Source: Cylicocyclus nassatus (taxonomy: Eukaryota > Nematoda > Chromadorea > Rhabditida > Strongylidae). Taken from it: 64,000 bases of DNA. The stretch lies in NCBI GenBank assembly GCA_958299035.1, contig CATQJL010000112.1, positions 61,363,823 through 61,427,822 of the forward strand, read 5' to 3'. Shown one piece after another: positions 21,540 through 33,663 of the stretch (positions are counted from its first letter, which is position 1; each line of letters starts with the position of its first letter). The notes under the pieces are model-generated. The model did no database searches, had not been told where the DNA came from, and saw only the letters and a list, made by a program, of their open reading frames with translations. A program made the position numbers and the translations under genes.

Positions 21540-24500
21540 TTAAATGAAAAAGAGGTGAACGATTCACTTTTGAGATATAATTAAGCATGGACCGCTTCAC
21601 TTAAGCGGGCCAATATTGAGAACCCTCAGGATTCGCTGAAACTTGGCACAAAGGGTTTACTTGACATGATAACTACGACTATGTTACTAATTATGTTTGG
21701 TAGAGGCCTTATGTCATGGCTACGATAGACGATATGCTGGGGGAGGAAGTCTTCAGACAGAACTTGGGGGGGGGGAGTGGGTCGCATGCACGTTGTGTGG
21801 CACACCTCTTGGTCAGCCTTGATAAAGATTAGTGGTAGAAATGTAGGCAAACATCATTTTTGGGACGTTTCCCTTCTAGGAACGTAGAAAATGCAAGAAG
21901 CGTAAGCTAAAATAGGGCAGAACTGTACATACAAAGACCCTCATCCCTTATTGAAAAGTCTGTACAGAATCAATCCGACGGGCACTCTCGTTTCGTAACA
22001 AGAACTTTGGAAAAAACAATTTCTTTGTACTCAGATCTGTTATTTGAGAAATAAACGAAAAATATTCGAGGCAAAAGTCTGCTGGCTGGGACATACACTA
22101 TATCAGTCGAAGTGGATCCTTAAATTGCACAAAAAGCTATTATATTTTCGGAAGCTACCAATGTTACTTCCCCGTTGAGCTCAGCTTTGCCACAGGATAT
22201 CGTAATCAGTAAAGCAACAACTAGGACAGGAAATGCGTTAAGTTGCATGAGATGATTCTATGCCAAATGTGCGCTTTCAGGGCAACCACTTGACATTTTA
22301 TATTCATCTTTACTCAGCATCGAAGTAATTTGAGGCCATAGTTTTACTGAGTACTGTGAACTGTGTCAACAAATTGGTTATTAAAACATTATAAAAGAAT
22401 ATGTTGCAAAATATGATATCCTTGGAAAACTGCCTTACTTTCACGGATATTTTCCAAAGACAGAACTCGAAAGTAATGGTTACTTGAACCAATTTCGAAA
22501 ACGTAAAAGTTGTCCGTATAGTAATCTTGCACTTACTAGCGAAATTATTTTACAAGAAAATCTAATGTAAATAAGAGAAATCACCAAAAATCTACCATAG
22601 CCGACAAGCAGAGTAACGAAATGTAGAGTCGTTTCGAAACACTGTTTCTATATCTTATTCGAAATCTACGAAACGACATGAAGGAGTTATGAAGCTTTCG
22701 TCCTTTAAAATAGAGAAAATTGACTTTGTCTGAAATGTCGAGGTGTGGTGGTGAGTAGTCTAGTCATCTTGGCAAATCGTTTGCATCGTAGATATTATTA
22801 GATTATTTTGTGAGGCTACTTACATTCTGTAATGAAAGGAGTGATGGTGGGGGATAAACAACAAGGGTAAAAGTTGTGTCCCAAAGAATGTGCACACTGT
22901 TTGATCGTCATCTTGCTCTGATGTCTTTCGGCACTTAAGGTACCGTTGTATAGACTGTAGGATTACGGTTAAAACTTGCACTATACAGAACCATTGTAAA
23001 AAAGACAGTCTGACAATTTTTTTTTTCAAAAAATTTGAAAAATTGTATAGAAAGCTTTCGGTGTATAGTGATCCCAATACACAACTTTTTACGAGTTTTT
23101 GAGCTTTTTCATTGGTTGTATACACATTTCTGACGAGCATTAGAATGCCTTATGAAATAAGCAAAGCGGTAAAGTGCAGATTTATTTGAAATGAGCGAAT
23201 CTGATTAACCCGCTATAAAAGTTTCTGGCTAGTTTGCTTTTTTTTGAAGCATAATATGGCTCTCAATGGCCTAAAATCCTTCTCGATTTTTCAACCATAG
23301 TTCCATGTATTGGAGAGCGATCGCTGATTCGTTTCATACCGTTAATCTAATCTGCATTTCGATCTACACAACAGTAACTTTGCTGAAAGACATAAGCAAG
23401 CGAATACTAACGATCAAATAGTGTGACATTTTGATGTGCTTCCTTGGTATGTTTTGATTGACTTTCAATATTCGCGTCGAGATAGTCACCCACCATCCAA
23501 AATTGGATAATGCACGTGTTTGCATTACAGAGTCATTGGAGGGGGGGGGGGTGGGAACGGTTCTCTCCCTTACCGCTGACGCCCATCTTTTAGAGTGCGA
23601 AAGTTGAAGAAAAAATCAGGATTGTAACAAATTCTAGGATAAAACACATTCTCTCCAGCCGGTAGTCAACGACGGAATTATAAATACATCAACCAATTAA
23701 TTATGTAATCTTCTTTCTATGCGAAACGCAGCCTATATTTGAATTACGCACGATTTTCTTTGGCTGCGAATTTTTCTATGTTCATTCCAGTTTTATCCTC
23801 TCTTTTTACTTCGTTCAAATCTTTTCCGCTTGTTTAGATGTAAAAGTTAACAAATTGTAAGCCTTTTGCAGAAAACGTCTCATTCTTGGGTCTGAGGATT
23901 CTATCAGCGAGTAAGCAAAATGCTCCATCTCCCTACTTCTTTCGAAAGCATTTTTAAATTTTAGTGTCACCGCTTAACACAGTTGAACTCATGTGATCAG
24001 CTCTAGATTTGAACTTTTAAAGATCTTTACAGTTATCACAAAGAAAAGGTTCAGCTCCTTTGTCAAGGAGCATCACTGCTTTCTCCCTTATGGAGAGCGA
24101 GAAATTTGAGGAAGGGGCACAATAAAGAACAAGTTATGCCAGCGAATAAAAGCTCAAAATGTTGAAATTATCATAAAAGCTGCCCGCGACTTCAGGTTCC
24201 ACAAAAAGGAAAATTGAGAATGACAAACTTCGAAAACCGGTTGTTTAACAGCTGAAGTTTCCAGTAAATCATTGTTTAAACTTGAAAGTTAGACGATCCA
24301 TGCCTATTCCATTTCGAGCTTTTAAGCAGTTTTTCTTTCATAAGTACTTGTAGCTTCCAGGCTCCAGACAATCCTTGCCAAGTGACTTCCATGGTAGACG
24401 TACTATTAGAGCAGTGTGGAGCAAACTATTAATGAAGATTTCTATCCCATTGAAGAAAAAAGCAAGCTTTTTTTCGACGTTTGACAAGTCGAAATCTTTT

Positions 24501-26626
24501 GCAAAGGAGACTCGACGTGACCGTCAACTTGGTCCTAGCTCTCCTACATCAAGAGATATGTAACATTCCAAAAATGCTTGCATTTTCACGATGAGTTTCT
24601 GCACAAAGGAAGCTTAACGAAGCCTGACATTCTAACTGCATTACGAAGAAAGCTATGCCAATAAACGTAGACAGCCAATTTTTTTCTAGCCATTACGGCT
24701 GCAAAAATCTAGCACGAATCATTCACGTAATATCGAAGTTGCCTCCTCGCACAGGGCTTGGTACAGTTGGAACCGGGTCAAGCTAGATATCGTTTTTCGG
24801 CCATAAGCAAGTGATATAGATTTTTTGCGGGGTCCGAGGCGGCGCCCAAAATAAATCGCAGGAAACGTTGAAACTGAACAATACTTCAGAACTGTCCATG
24901 CAGGCATCCTCACCGTTTTGAACAAGTCAAAGGACCACTATTTACACATTCAGACACGTGTGCAGTGCGAAAATTCAAAAAACGATTCAAACAGACAAAA
25001 GCATTGTTTACAGCCGAAATGCAACAACCAAATTTGATGTTCCCATGCGCGTGAGGAAGCTCGAAGTATGGTCCAAAAATTTGTGAAGATGGGATGAAAG
25101 GCGTCCCAAATTATTTTCCGAATTAGCTGGAACGTTCCAGCTGGGTACCAGCTGAGTGGAGCCGGCCTTTTGCACCCATAATTTTTCATAAATTTTTACA
25201 TAAATTGTAAGTTCACTTTGAAAGTTTTCATGCAAGCAAGAGATGGCTAATCCTAACTCCAAGCTTTTTATAGCCCACGAAAGATTCTCTTTGGCGGCGT
25301 AACCTGCTTCGATCGCTCCTCTGCCAACGGGCGCGCGAATTTTTCATTCTCACCGTGAGCTCGGTGTTTTCTCTTTTTTGCTTTTGTTGGTGTGCCAATG
25401 ATCCCTTCTGTCTCATTTGCTGAGGAGGAGGAGGGGAAAGGCAAAGTGGAGGTTAAAGGAGGGAAATGGAGGGTTTCCTGATTTGTTTTGGTTTGATTGT
25501 GGTAGTTTGCCCTCTATTCTGCGTTCCGGAACAACCCAAATACAATAGAGCGAGTGGTAGTTAGGGGCAGTGAAAATGTCAAGCGGGATTTCGCAAGATT
25601 TTTGGCCTGTTAAGTATGAATTTTGAAGTATAACTCTGATTTTACAGCTTTCTATAAAAGTTTGTTTTGTTTGTTTTCGAGAAAATCAAAAATTGGAAAA
25701 CGCAAAAATTCGCACTTTCAAGCAATTTTTTTCTTGTACCTTAGCCAACGGAAAAATCCCACAAACTTTACACGTGAATGTCTAGTGTGAGTACGCTTTA
25801 ATTCAACGTGATTGGCTACTGGAAAAAGGGGCTTTGACGCCTATCAAGGCTAACGATCAGAGAGCACTTTCGCGAGTGAAACGTAATCTGCGAGTGCAAG
25901 CAGCCGCCTTCCAGCCATCAATCCTCTTGAATCAAAGGGTAAAGCAAATCTGATCCGTGGAAATTCTATGAAACGAGATTTGATTTTTCAAGCGCTCACT
26001 AACTTGGATTTGAAATCAGCTTCCAACGCTGATTCCGACTATGGTGTTCATAGTTGCTGAGCGTCATTCGGCAATGATTTATGAGCTTGCTTTGTGAGCA
26101 ACTGGCGTACTTCTTGATATGCACGTGCCAGGATGTTAGATTAGCATCAGATTAAGTCTTTCGAACTTGAAAGTGAACATTGTGCAATTGCAAAACCGCC
26201 CAGACGTTGACACCGTGGCATCAGTGAGTCGATGAGTGCGCAAATTTTGCACAGAAAAGAGATTATAAGTCGCTTTAGAATGGTGCTCACAAGTATGAAC
26301 AGCATATTTGGGTCAGCGTTTCAAGCTGATTCGAAAACCCTTGTCAGAGGCGTGCGAAAAATTTCTTTCAAAACTCACCATCGATCAAAGTTCAACGGAA
26401 ACTTTTTGAGTTCAAGCCATCCCAGCACAATTACAAAAAAAGAATGAACATGTTGACAATCAGCTTTCCAAGTTTCCGAACAAATTGTAAAGAAAGTTGT
26501 TAGAACGCAAATATACACAGGCGGAAAACATCTATGGAATGGAAACACTACTCAAGTTTTCATCACAACGGAAGAGGTGTCATTTTTCACAAAAGAAGTG
26601 ACTTAGGCAATACTCCGTACACCAGG
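21540..26626. other. Intergenic, no gene seen
   Basis: Five kilobases of AT-rich sequence with short G runs (21768-21777, 23540-23551). Open frames are short, lack splice-consistent partners and match no family I know. Confidence 0.5.
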
Positions 26627-27772
26627 CACTCAGATAATCGCCGGGGGCAGGCGGTCCACAAACTCGCGCTTTTCTGCAAGCGGTCAACAGGATTTGGGGC
26701 GTGGCCAAACCTACAGCTGTCGGCACTTCCTTTACGTTCGCATATTCTGCCAGCGGGCAGCAATACAGCATTTTCTGCAAGCGCTCGAAAGATTATTTCT
26801 TTCAGCGAGCGCTGGCCAAACTTCCAGCAAGCGCTCAGATTCTTTTTAAGCAGGACATACGCCGAGCACAGGTAAAACTCTGTGTGGCAGAGGTGTCACC
26901 GTTTTGATTACTCAAATTTGAGGTACTTTCTTCAGAAACGGAAAGTATCTGGGGGCTGCGCGGTCCTCCACAAAGGACCGTGCGGCCCCCAAAAATCTGC
27001 CTATTCTTGCGGAAAGTTCGCGAGAATGCGGCCACTGCGCCGCAGCTATTCTATGAGGAAGCCGCGATTTTTCTCCAAGCATTCGTCCAAAATTTCGCTC
27101 AAATTCTTCCAAATATCTGCAAGCGGACCGCAGGAAACCAGCGGACTATTTTTCCGGTGCCCACCCGCCCATAAATGACATGCTCAGATAATCGCCGGGG
27201 GCAGGCGGCCATGCCATTTTTGAGCAAGCGGGCACCGGAAAAATAGTTCGCTGATTTCTTGCGGTCCGCTTGCAGATATTTAGAAGAATTTTAGCGAAAT
27301 TTTGAACGAATTCTTGAAGAACAATTGCGGTTTCCTTGCAGATTAGCTGCGGCGCAGTGGCCGCATTCTCGCGGACTTTTCGCGAGAATACGCAAAATTT
27401 TCGGGGGACGCACGGTCCTTTATGGAGGACCGCGCAGCCCCCGGGTACTTTCCGCTGAGAGAAAGTACCTCAAACTTGAGTAATTAAACCATCGATGACT
27501 CCTCTGCCATGTAGAGTCTCACATTTACTCGGCGTACACCCCAAACTGCTTAAAAACCGTCCGAGCGCCAGCTGAAAATTTGACCAGCGCTCGTTGAAAG
27601 AGATTATTTGACGAGCGCCTGCAGAAAACTCTGTGTTGCTGCCCGCTGGCAGAACATTAGACAGTAAAGGAAGTGCCGCCCGCTGAAGGTTTGGCCACGC
27701 CCCAAAATTCTGCTGAGCGCCTGCAGAAAAACGCGAGTTTGCGGACCGCCTGCCCCCGGCGATTATCTGAGT
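26627..27772. mobile_element. Giant foldback element, about 1.15 kb
   Basis: Nearly the whole stretch is an inverted repeat centred near 27200 with arms of about 560 bases. Ends carry CAGATAATCGCCGGGGGCAG; the same module recurs at the centre (27183) and once more just outside (27776, inverted). Arms share blocks such as GAAAGTA, GGACCG and GCGAGAATGCGGCCA. No transposase. Confidence 0.8.
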
Positions 27773-27830
27773 GGCCGCCTGCCCCCGGCGATTATTTGAA
27801 CATTTCCCAAAGGGTGAAAGGACTATGTAA

Positions 27831-28720
27831 GGGGACCAAGAAATGCATGTACTGCGGTGAAGATCATAAGTCATAGCATGCGCAAAGTACACAACACCCT
27901 AATCTCGCACACAAGACCTGCGAGAACCAGACTTTGCCCTCTTTGTACTTCTCCAAGACACATCACAACAGACTCCAAAAACGGATGTGTTGTGCGTCAG
28001 GCACCTCACCACACCTCCTGCTGTTTCAAAAACCTTGCTCCCAACTATAACCAAGCAGCTCCTGCCCTATGTTAGAAAGCAGTCAGGCAATTTGACGAAA
28101 AAGTAACGCAATGCCCACAACAAATGCAAACGAAGACGCAGATGCTTCAACGATCTACCAGATAAATCAAGCCAAGGGTTCAGAGGGCATAATTTGCGAG
28201 CTTCAGAGGGAAAAACGAATAAATAGTACTTACACAGAAGAGTTATAAGTGATGATTCAAACTTCAACAAGTTGCGAGCAGCAGAATTGCCTTTCATCGA
28301 TGAAAGTCTAGCAGAAGAATTGCATCTGCCAACGATAAGATTAACCAAACTCCACTTAAGAACCTTCGGGCCAGAACAAGTCAAAGAAAGCCTGAGCCGT
28401 AAATTAAAACTAGGAGCTTTGTCGATAAAAACGCATTGCATCTACAGCTTCTTATTTACGAACTTTTACAAGACCCCTCAAGACATCAACACACTGCAAA
28501 AAGATTTGAAGTTCCTGCAGTCTCTGAACCTAGATGCCGAATTCGAGCCGCGCAGAACAAGCCACAAATCTTACTAGGAATTGACCAGCTATGGCAGCTG
28601 ATTAAAGAAGACACATCTCATCAAACTCATCAGGACTTCACCTTCTATCATCAAAACAATGTTCGAAGAACGTCACGTCACACAAGTCGAAGAGGATGGT
28701 ACGAAAACTTGGATCACTAG
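27831..28720 (+). pseudogene. Decayed Bel/Pao-type LTR retroelement: gag zinc knuckles and protease region
   Basis: Reading in shifting plus-strand frames gives CMYCGEDHK near 27848 and PHHTSCCF near 28010, the zinc-knuckle style of Bel/Pao Gag, then FIDESLAEELHLP and LHLRTFGPEQVKES at about 28290-28390, which matches the segment after the aspartic-protease active site in Bel/Pao polyproteins. ILLGIDQLWQLI near 28575 matches the end of the protease region. Several stops and frame changes interrupt it, the active-site triad itself is not seen, and no reverse transcriptase follows. It is a truncated, inactive relic. Confidence 0.6.
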
Positions 28721-28917
28721 TCCCTCGAATTAGAAGTTAATAAAGTTATTGATGAAAAAGAGAAGAACTTTTGAGCAAGTTAAAACCAGTAAAATATCAA
28801 AAATAAGGAGGCAATTTACTAAAAAAAGGAGGATCAAGCGTGCCAAAAAAATAAAATCATCCAAACTCGCAGCAGCGCGTAAGGACAAGCTTTCTAAAAC
28901 AAATTGATCTCAGAAAG

Positions 28918-29031
28918 ATGGCACAATCGACAAACGAGTCCAATGATCTGATCACCATCGCTGAAAACAAGATAACAAAATCTCTTCTGCTGGGATACCT
29001 GGTAACAGCGAGGCAAGAACTCAATAATTAA
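28918..29031 (+). pseudogene. Possible gag start of a second retroelement copy
   Basis: An ATG opens MAQSTNESNDLITIAENKI and continues for 37 codons to a stop, in the style of a Bel/Pao Gag N terminus (polar start, then helical repeats). It lies downstream of the protease relic, so it would belong to a second, truncated copy. Sequence from 29032 to 29800 is A-rich and keeps short open stretches but nothing I can name. Confidence 0.3.
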
Positions 29032-30109
29032 ACTAAAATATTCACCACGTTAAAGGAAGATTGGGAATAAGCAACAATGGTCAGATACGAAAAAAGACAA
29101 GACTATCATTTCATTGAATCTATGCGGCGCCGCGACTTTAGTGATAGAGAGCTACATCAAGCTTGTTTTTGCTGTACTCTTCTAGCCAAATGGCTAGGAT
29201 CCTTCCCATATGTATCGATCTCGAAACAAGAATAGGTTAATAACAAGTTGCTGAAAACTGAGAGACGAGACGACCAGACAAATGACCAAACGTAGCCGAG
29301 AATTTCTACCGCAAGGAAGCAACAAATGGAGGTGCCACAACGTAGCAAAAATACAAGAAAAGCTTGCGAAATCAAAAAAGCCAGAGATAATCAAGTCGAA
29401 AGGACCAAAAGGGGAAACACAAGCCGTAGAACCCACATCCAACTCCATGCACAACAAAAACCATAGGTGAAGTGAAAGAGGACGTGCCTAAACAGATCAA
29501 GACCAAAAACAAAAGGAGTTGAACAGATGGACCTGGACGTGCCGAGGCTGGTTGATGAGGAAGAGCAGATCGCATTAAAGCCATCATCGTACAAAAACAA
29601 GGCGTGACGATGGAAGACGAACTGCAGACAAGGTATTCAAATGCAGCCAACTAAGACATGAGATTAAAGAAATTGAAAGGTATTGGATTTGCTGCCCCTC
29701 TGACAACTTGGAGATGTGGAGGGAGGAACTCATGTACAAGTAACTGTTAGTTTCTCTCATGCGAAAAACAAACACTACTCGCACTTCTGCTTTCGACAAT
29801 CGACAGAAACGACAGATTTCTGATAGCTAACGAAGGGTCTGTGATTTGATGTCACCCCATTGCCGCTCGGAAGATGCCCTTCTTGCGGATAACCTGTTTG
29901 TATCGCAGAAGAGTGCAAGGCACGATTGCCGAAAAGACGACCTCGCGATAGGGAGGTCGTCACATCACAAGGCCCTGCTCGGGGTGCCTTTTTGAGGACA
30001 TGCTCCGACAAAAGAAATTTGATGCCAGGAACGGTAGAACGGTATCAAGGAGTCGAAGAAGAGATTCAGCAATTACAGAAAGACTCTTCGCGGACAATCT
30101 CAACATTAA

Positions 30110-30514
30110 AGGCAGTGTCCGGGCAAAATGGGGGTTCTGAGATTTCTCTGCCATGTGAAAGTAGCCCCCCTGAGACACAACATCGCGCAACTGCGAACAT
30201 AAAACGTTCGACCTAAAGCAAGAAAAACGATTGCAAATTGGGGAAACTTACGCCTTGGGGCGGGGTCCTCCGAGTTGTTTGAATTCCTGCCAGACGGCAG
30301 AGTACGTATGCCGCCACAGTTAAAAACCGTGCGCTCTTTGCAACCTCTGCGTCTTAGCCTGGCGGGGATCCCCAAATTTCGAAATGTGAGGACTTGGAAA
30401 ATGCATGTTCTCGCCGTTTTCGCGCCTTTTGATGTGGATTTTCGGATTCAGAGTTGCGGATAACCCCAGATAAGTTGATTTTTTAGAAGTCGAGTTTCTG
30501 CCCGGACACTGCCT
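30110..30514. mobile_element. TTAA MITE, 405 bp
   Basis: Ends AGGCAGTGTCCGGGC and complement between TTAA at 30106-30109 and 30515-30518; nearly identical to 50459-50863, which implies recent activity. Confidence 0.88.
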
Positions 30515-31803
30515 TTAAGTAAAAGGCATCGCGGACGGCACTAAGCCGGAAGTATCCAACTGGTGAGCTGCGATTCAGAGACCTGGAGACGGCTCGCAAT
30601 CAGTTTTTCTTTTCTCATTATGTCTTATTTCCTTGACACGTTTCGGACCGGTGCTGCATGGTGCATGGTGCAGCATGCCGCTTTGAAGGATCTTTCTGGC
30701 GTTTGCAGGAAGTTTCCTTTCAGTCCAAAGTTGTTATGTCAAAGGTCTAAGCTCCTACTTATTAAATGACTCTGTAGAGTTGTGCCGCCGATATTTGTTT
30801 AGGAGATATGAGCACAAGTCGAACCACAGTTGCAACGAAGTGCGGCGACGCGAATGACGCGTGCGACGTCGCAACTTTCCTTTGCTTCGATATCAAAGAG
30901 AAAAACCGTAGTTTCAATACTGATGTGTACCGTGTACAACATAGATACTTTCGAATACTATTAGAATCTGAGTTCTTGTGCTTATCTTTCAAGAAAGCAC
31001 AAAAGTCCCTCTCAAGCGACAAAATTCAAACACTTCAAATTCACTCAGAACTTTGGATATGAGGCTTATCTGACATGCTGATTACAAATGTGGCCCACAT
31101 GCTGCGAAATAAGGATCCTTTGCAGGCTAACGGGCGAAAGTACACTCTTTTTCGCCGCGCGCGATTTCGCGGTCCGAAACGTGTTAATAAGTGTTGAGAA
31201 TAAGCAAGATTCACTTTCACAAGCATTTATCCTCAACTAATTACTGTTGTCATATTGAGTTGACTGATTGTTATTCTTGGATGTTATTCCTATTACATTT
31301 ATTTTGATCGTCTTTTTATTATATACTTCAAAAAAGTAAAGCGTTTGATTACCCATTGGTTGGCGAGTTGTATTAGACAATTACAGTTCCGCTTATCATA
31401 TAATTATTATAATCGTCAAGTTTTGCTACCACTGCCTACTCTTTTTCAAAAAGGTTGAGCGGCCACGGACAAAACTTTCGAAAGAATCAATAGTATTGTC
31501 TAATATGCGTTTCTCCAGCAAACAGAATTTGTCTCCTTTCAACTCTAGAACATGACAAAATGAATGTCGAAAAGTTATAAAGAAGGAAGTTGTAGTTTAT
31601 ATCATGAAGATTCACTACAACACGAGGTACTCGTGCCATGCACAAAGACGAAGGCATGTTTTGAAAGAGTGCAGTATCTGCTGGCGGCCTATTAGGTTAG
31701 CTAACTCAGCAGAGACGACAACCATTCCAAGTTTCTTCCTGATGCAGAAATTCTTGAATGAGCAGGATGATTGCTTGTCAAAAAAAAGGAACTCCAACTC
31801 AAA

Positions 31804-32899
31804 TACTCAGACAATCGCCGGGGGCAGGCGGTCAACAAAATTTTCGGGCGTTGCCGAACCTTCAGCGAGCGGTACTTCCTTTATTGCCGCATGTTCTGCC
31901 AGAGGGCAGCAATGCAGGATTTTCTGCGAACCTCGTCAAATATTTTCTTTCAGCGAACGTTGGCCAAACTTTCAGCAGCCGCTCGGACTCTTGTTACGCA
32001 GTTTTGGGAGCGCCGAGCACACGTAACTCTATCTGACAGAGGTGTCACTGATGGTTTAATTATCAGAGTTTGTGGTACTTCCTCTCAGCGGAAAGTACCT
32101 ATGGGCTGTACAGTCCTCCACAAAAAACCGTGCGGCCCTCAATAATTTTGCATATTCTCGCGGAAAGTCCGCGAGAATGCGGCCACCGCGTTGCAACTAA
32201 TCTATAAAAGCCGCATTTGTTCCCCAAGCATTAAAATTTGACCAACATTCTTCTAAGTATTCGCAAGCGGACCGCAATAAATTAGAGAACCATTTTTTTG
32301 GTACACTCTTGCACATAAATCCATGGCCGCCTGTATCCGGTCTGAATAATCGCCGGGGGCAGGCGGCCATGCAATCTATGGGCAAGCGGGTACCGGCAAA
32401 ATAGTACGTTAATTTATTACGATCCGCTTGCAAATGTCTGGAAAAATGCTGGCCAAATTCTAAGCAAATGCTCGGGGAACAATTGCGGCTTTTTCATGGG
32501 TTAGTTGGGGCGCAGTGGTCGCATTCTCGTGGTCTTTCCGCGAAATTACGCAATTGAGGGCCTTTGTAAAGACCGGAGCCATGGGTATTTTCCGCTGGGA
32601 GAAAGTACCCCAAAATCGGGTAATCGAGCCATCGATGACACTTCTGCCATATAGTGTATTACCTTTGTTCGGCGTAAGCCCGAAACTGCGTAGAAAGAGT
32701 CGGAGCGCGCGCTTGCTGAAATTTTGGCCAGCGCTCGAAGGAAATTATTTGACCATAGCTCGCAGAAAATTCTGTATTGCTGACCGCTGGCAGTAAATTC
32801 GACAGTAAAGGAAGTATCGCTCACTGAAGGTGGCCACGCTTCAAAATTCTGACCGCCTGCAGAAAAACGCGATCCGCCTCCCCGTTTATTATCTGAGAG
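31804..32899. mobile_element. Giant foldback element, second diverged copy
   Basis: Same architecture and modules as 26627-27772 (CAATCGCCGGGGGCAGGCGG at 31812 and again at the centre near 32348), more diverged and with a degraded right end. It ends at the third channel fragment. Confidence 0.75.
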
Positions 32900-33663
32900 G
32901 GTAACAACGAATGGATTCTTGACGGCATAACATCTGCAACGTTCGTCCTTTGATTTGGCAGCCAAGCGACATTTACTACTACATGGTAAGTTTAATACCT
33001 TATCAGTATACAATCAAATGTTTGGTATCTGCTGACAGGCCACATTCACGTTTCGAATGTGCCGAGATGCTACGATGCACACACAATAATAATTGTTGTC
33101 ATTTGTACTTATAATTAGCTGCGTACTTGTCATGTTTTGGTCCAAGTTTGATCACAACGATTACTTAGCAAAAGTAAGTCCTTAAGTTATAATTGGAATA
33201 TAAAAAATCACTTTGCAATTTTTATTGCACGCGGACCTTCGGCCATTCTTGCAATGGATTAAGCGCTGTCCCAATTGTGTGCGTGAGAAATCAATCTTTT
33301 TGGGTAAGGTACTATATGTCGCCGCTAAATTTCACCCCGCGCTGGCAGCTGCTACAAATCTGTATGCCTGTAATGTGTGGAATTGCGCATCCTGTCGCAA
33401 ATATCCGCGTGACCACCCACTTTCGGCGACATATAGCCCTCTACCCAATTTTCCTTGATTGCTTGCATTACCGAAACTTTTTAGCAATTCACATCATGGT
33501 GAACTTGAATTTTCCGGAATATTCCCTGTGTTGTAGACTTTCTCTGCTTGCTTGTTTGATGCTAATGACTGTTGGTATATCGATAGTGGTTATGGCGTCC
33601 GAGCTCTGCCACTTGCCAAAATTCAGTAATCTCTCCATAAAGGAACAGTTCGTAATAGAATAA
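32895..33663 (+). pseudogene. Third, older fragment of the same channel family
   Basis: The segment reads NNEWILDGIT (loop C) near 32907, then an exon at 33039-33173 that starts ATFTFRM and ends CVLVMFWSKFDHNDYLAK with a frame break between, then a second-membrane-segment remnant near 33226, and a third-segment remnant at 33478-33620 (HIMVNLN, later LMLMTVGISIVVMAS, CHLPKF). A 145-bp Mutator-like element (33302-33446) and an insertion of about 45 bases interrupt it. It is clearly more diverged than copies A and B are from each other. The 1.1-kb foldback element at 31804-32899 abuts or cuts its 5' side. It is not functional. Confidence 0.8.
33302..33446. mobile_element. Second copy of the Mutator-like MITE
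   Basis: 145 bp, ends GGGTAAGG with TATGTCGCCG inside, and CGGCGACATATAGCCCTC followed by TACCC. Length and subterminal GTCGCCG match 51500-51645. The flanking nine bases (AATCTTTTT and AATTTTCCT) are only partly alike, suggesting an older insertion. It interrupts the third channel fragment. Confidence 0.7.

Noticed and set aside
26640..27900. Many overlapping open frames on both strands
   Set aside because: They fall in a giant inverted repeat with high GC and mirror each other; no domain is recognisable.
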